Assembly (NCBI GenBank): GCA_020860985.1
Contig: JAJBTG010000043.1
Coordinates: forward strand, 1-6,979
Direction of reading: 5' to 3'
DNA length: 6,979 nucleotides
Origin: Oscillospiraceae bacterium
Lineage (GTDB): Bacteria; Bacillota; Clostridia; UBA1381
Shown: positions 6,210-6,979 of the stretch, piece after piece
Layout of the letters: every line of letters begins with the position of its first letter
Position numbering within the stretch: position 1 is the first letter of the stretch
Made by a program: the position numbers and the translations under genes
The notes under the pieces: model-generated
What the model saw: only the letters and a program-made list of their open reading frames with translations
Told to the model about the DNA's origin: nothing
Databases searched by the model: none

Positions 6210-6238
6210 ATTTTATTCCAATTTGAGATTTTGAAAAA
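6210..6238 (-). promoter_or_regulatory. Weak candidate promoter for the secreted-protein gene
   Basis: On the minus strand TTTTTC (6238-6233) and TAAAAT (6215-6210) are separated by 17 bp. The -10 is one base from consensus, but the -35 is poor. Transcription would start near 6203 and give a leader of about 38 nt ending in AAAGGAGA. The region is AT-rich, so such matches arise easily; the position is a guess. Confidence 0.3.
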
Positions 6239-6256
6239 CGCGTGATAAAACAGGTC

Positions 6257-6283
6257 GGAGCGCGAACTTTTCGTCCGTGCTCC
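6257..6283 (-). terminator. Probable terminator of the repressor gene
   Basis: Read on the minus strand, GGAGC pairs with GCTCC (outer 5 bp), then an A/C mismatch, CG/CG, a G-T wobble and AC/GT close on a GAAAA loop. The stem is followed by GACCTGTTTTATC, a short T-run. It begins 9 bp past the repressor stop. The imperfect stem and weak T-run suggest partial termination, so some read-through into the secreted-protein gene is possible. Confidence 0.5.
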
Positions 6284-6292
6284 GTAATAAAA

Positions 6293-6919
6293 TCAGTATT
6301 TTCTTTTTGATTCCTTTACCACTCCGAATACACGTATTCGGGTTATCTCCTCTTTTTCAAATCTTCTCGGAGGGTACATCGGATTTACCGATTGCAGCTC
6401 GATAAAATCTTTGCCGTAGACCACGCGCTTTAGTACTCCGTCGGCATTGTCGATTGTTACTGCGGCATATGAACCGCTGTCGACGGAGGACTGTATTCTT
6501 ATAAGAACAAGGTCGTCCTCCATAAATATAGGGTACATACTGTCGCCGGTTACGCGCAAAAAGGCGTATTGCTCACTTGGGCTGATGTCGGATTTGGGAA
6601 TGCTCTCATAACCTACTATATTATTTTCCGCAAAGCAGCTTATACCTGCCGCAACCTTGCCGATTATCGGTATCGATACCATTTCATCGGTATTGAACGG
6701 CTCGATATTATTGGGGGTATTCCAACCGAGTATATATTCGGGCGTTGTGTCAAGCACTTCGGCAAGTTTTATAAGCGATGCCCGCTTTATGTTTTGCACG
6801 GTTCCTTTCTCGTATTTTTGTATTGCCGCTTTCTGTACTCCAATCACATCTCCGAGCTGCTCCTGAGTCATTTTATGTTCCTTGCGGAGCTGCTTTATTC
6901 TTTCTCCCGGCGTTGACAT
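6293..6919 (-). CDS. XRE-family repressor with S24 (LexA/CI-like) self-cleavage domain
   Basis: This 208-residue cytoplasmic transcription regulator resembles phage CI-type and LexA-like repressors. A Cro/CI helix-turn-helix spans about residues 6-66, with MTQEQLGDVIGVQKAAIQKY (17-36) covering the two key helices. The C-terminal S24 peptidase domain has a likely Ala91-Gly92 cleavage site in KVAAG, the nucleophile Ser127 in GDSMYP and the general base Lys164 in LKRVV, so self-cleavage seems intact. In known relatives, RecA filaments on damaged DNA trigger cleavage and release repression; that is inferred here. The start at 6919 has AGGAGG (6927-6932) 7 nt upstream; a GTG at 6961 lacks such a site. 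A dyad lies just upstream. No other phage gene is visible, so it may be a prophage remnant, the edge of an element beyond the window, or a host regulator. Confidence 0.92.
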   Translation of the reverse strand: MSTPGERIKQLRKEHKMTQEQLGDVIGVQKAAIQKYEKGTVQNIKRASLIKLAEVLDTTPEYILGWNTPNNIEPFNTDEMVSIPIIGKVAAGISCFAENNIVGYESIPKSDISPSEQYAFLRVTGDSMYPIFMEDDLVLIRIQSSVDSGSYAAVTIDNADGVLKRVVYGKDFIELQSVNPMYPPRRFEKEEITRIRVFGVVKESKRKY

Positions 6920-6953
6920 ATTTTTTCCTCCTACTATAATAAATTTATGGGTT

Positions 6954-6979
6954 AGGCACACGACAGCCGGTCGTGTCCT
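6954..6979. promoter_or_regulatory. Dyad upstream of the repressor gene (possible operator or upstream terminator)
   Basis: ACACGAC (6958-6964) and GTCGTGT (6970-6976) form a perfect 7-bp inverted repeat around AGCCG. AGG (6954-6956) and CCT (6977-6979) extend it past a single bulged C. It ends 35 bp before the repressor start codon, a fitting place for an autoregulatory operator. It could instead be a hairpin that ends a gene beyond the window, though no U-run follows on the minus strand. No clear promoter was found between it and the gene. Confidence 0.4.

Noticed and set aside
6920..6957. Promoter for the repressor immediately upstream of its start
   Set aside because: TATTAT and TAAATT occur on the minus strand, but either would start transcription in or very near the ribosome binding site, and no -35 box is found at 16-18 bp.

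Overview
The window looks like chromosomal DNA of a low-to-moderate GC Firmicute, most likely a member of the Clostridia. This is inferred from strong AGGAGG-type ribosome binding sites, a secreted protein with a copper-amine-oxidase-N-like 'stalk' domain (common in Clostridia), and the general protein style. No rRNA or tRNA is present to fix the taxonomy, and I see no CRISPR array and no transposase gene.

Layout: (1) 1-108 is a leader for an ABC exporter half-transporter (109-1872, +), which ends at a clear intrinsic terminator (1942-1968). (2) 1873-2381 is a 509-bp intergenic region full of structure: the terminator, a TTAT microsatellite, several hairpins, and two related copies of a short repeat in opposite orientation (about 2095-2152 and 2303-2359). 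Between these copies lies a near-consensus sigma-A promoter (TTGACA-18-TATAAT). (3) That promoter drives a CDP-glucose 4,6-dehydratase gene (2382-3419, +), which stands alone without its usual pathway partners. (4) 3420-3522 is a convergent junction with a perfect 13-bp inverted repeat, probably a terminator. (5) On the minus strand, an S24-type self-cleaving repressor (6293-6919) is followed 127 bp downstream by a large secreted protein (3523-6165) with an unrecognised N-terminal region, a probable beta-propeller, a stalk domain and a Pro/Ser/Ala tail.

How they relate: the four genes appear to be separate transcription units. Exporter, nucleotide-sugar enzyme and secreted protein all fit a cell-envelope theme, but nothing in the sequence ties them into one pathway. 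The repressor could control itself, through a dyad just upstream, and possibly the secreted-protein gene. No other copy of that dyad was noticed by eye in the window. The least ordinary part is the inverted repeat pair around the dehydratase promoter. Its family could not be identified without a search.
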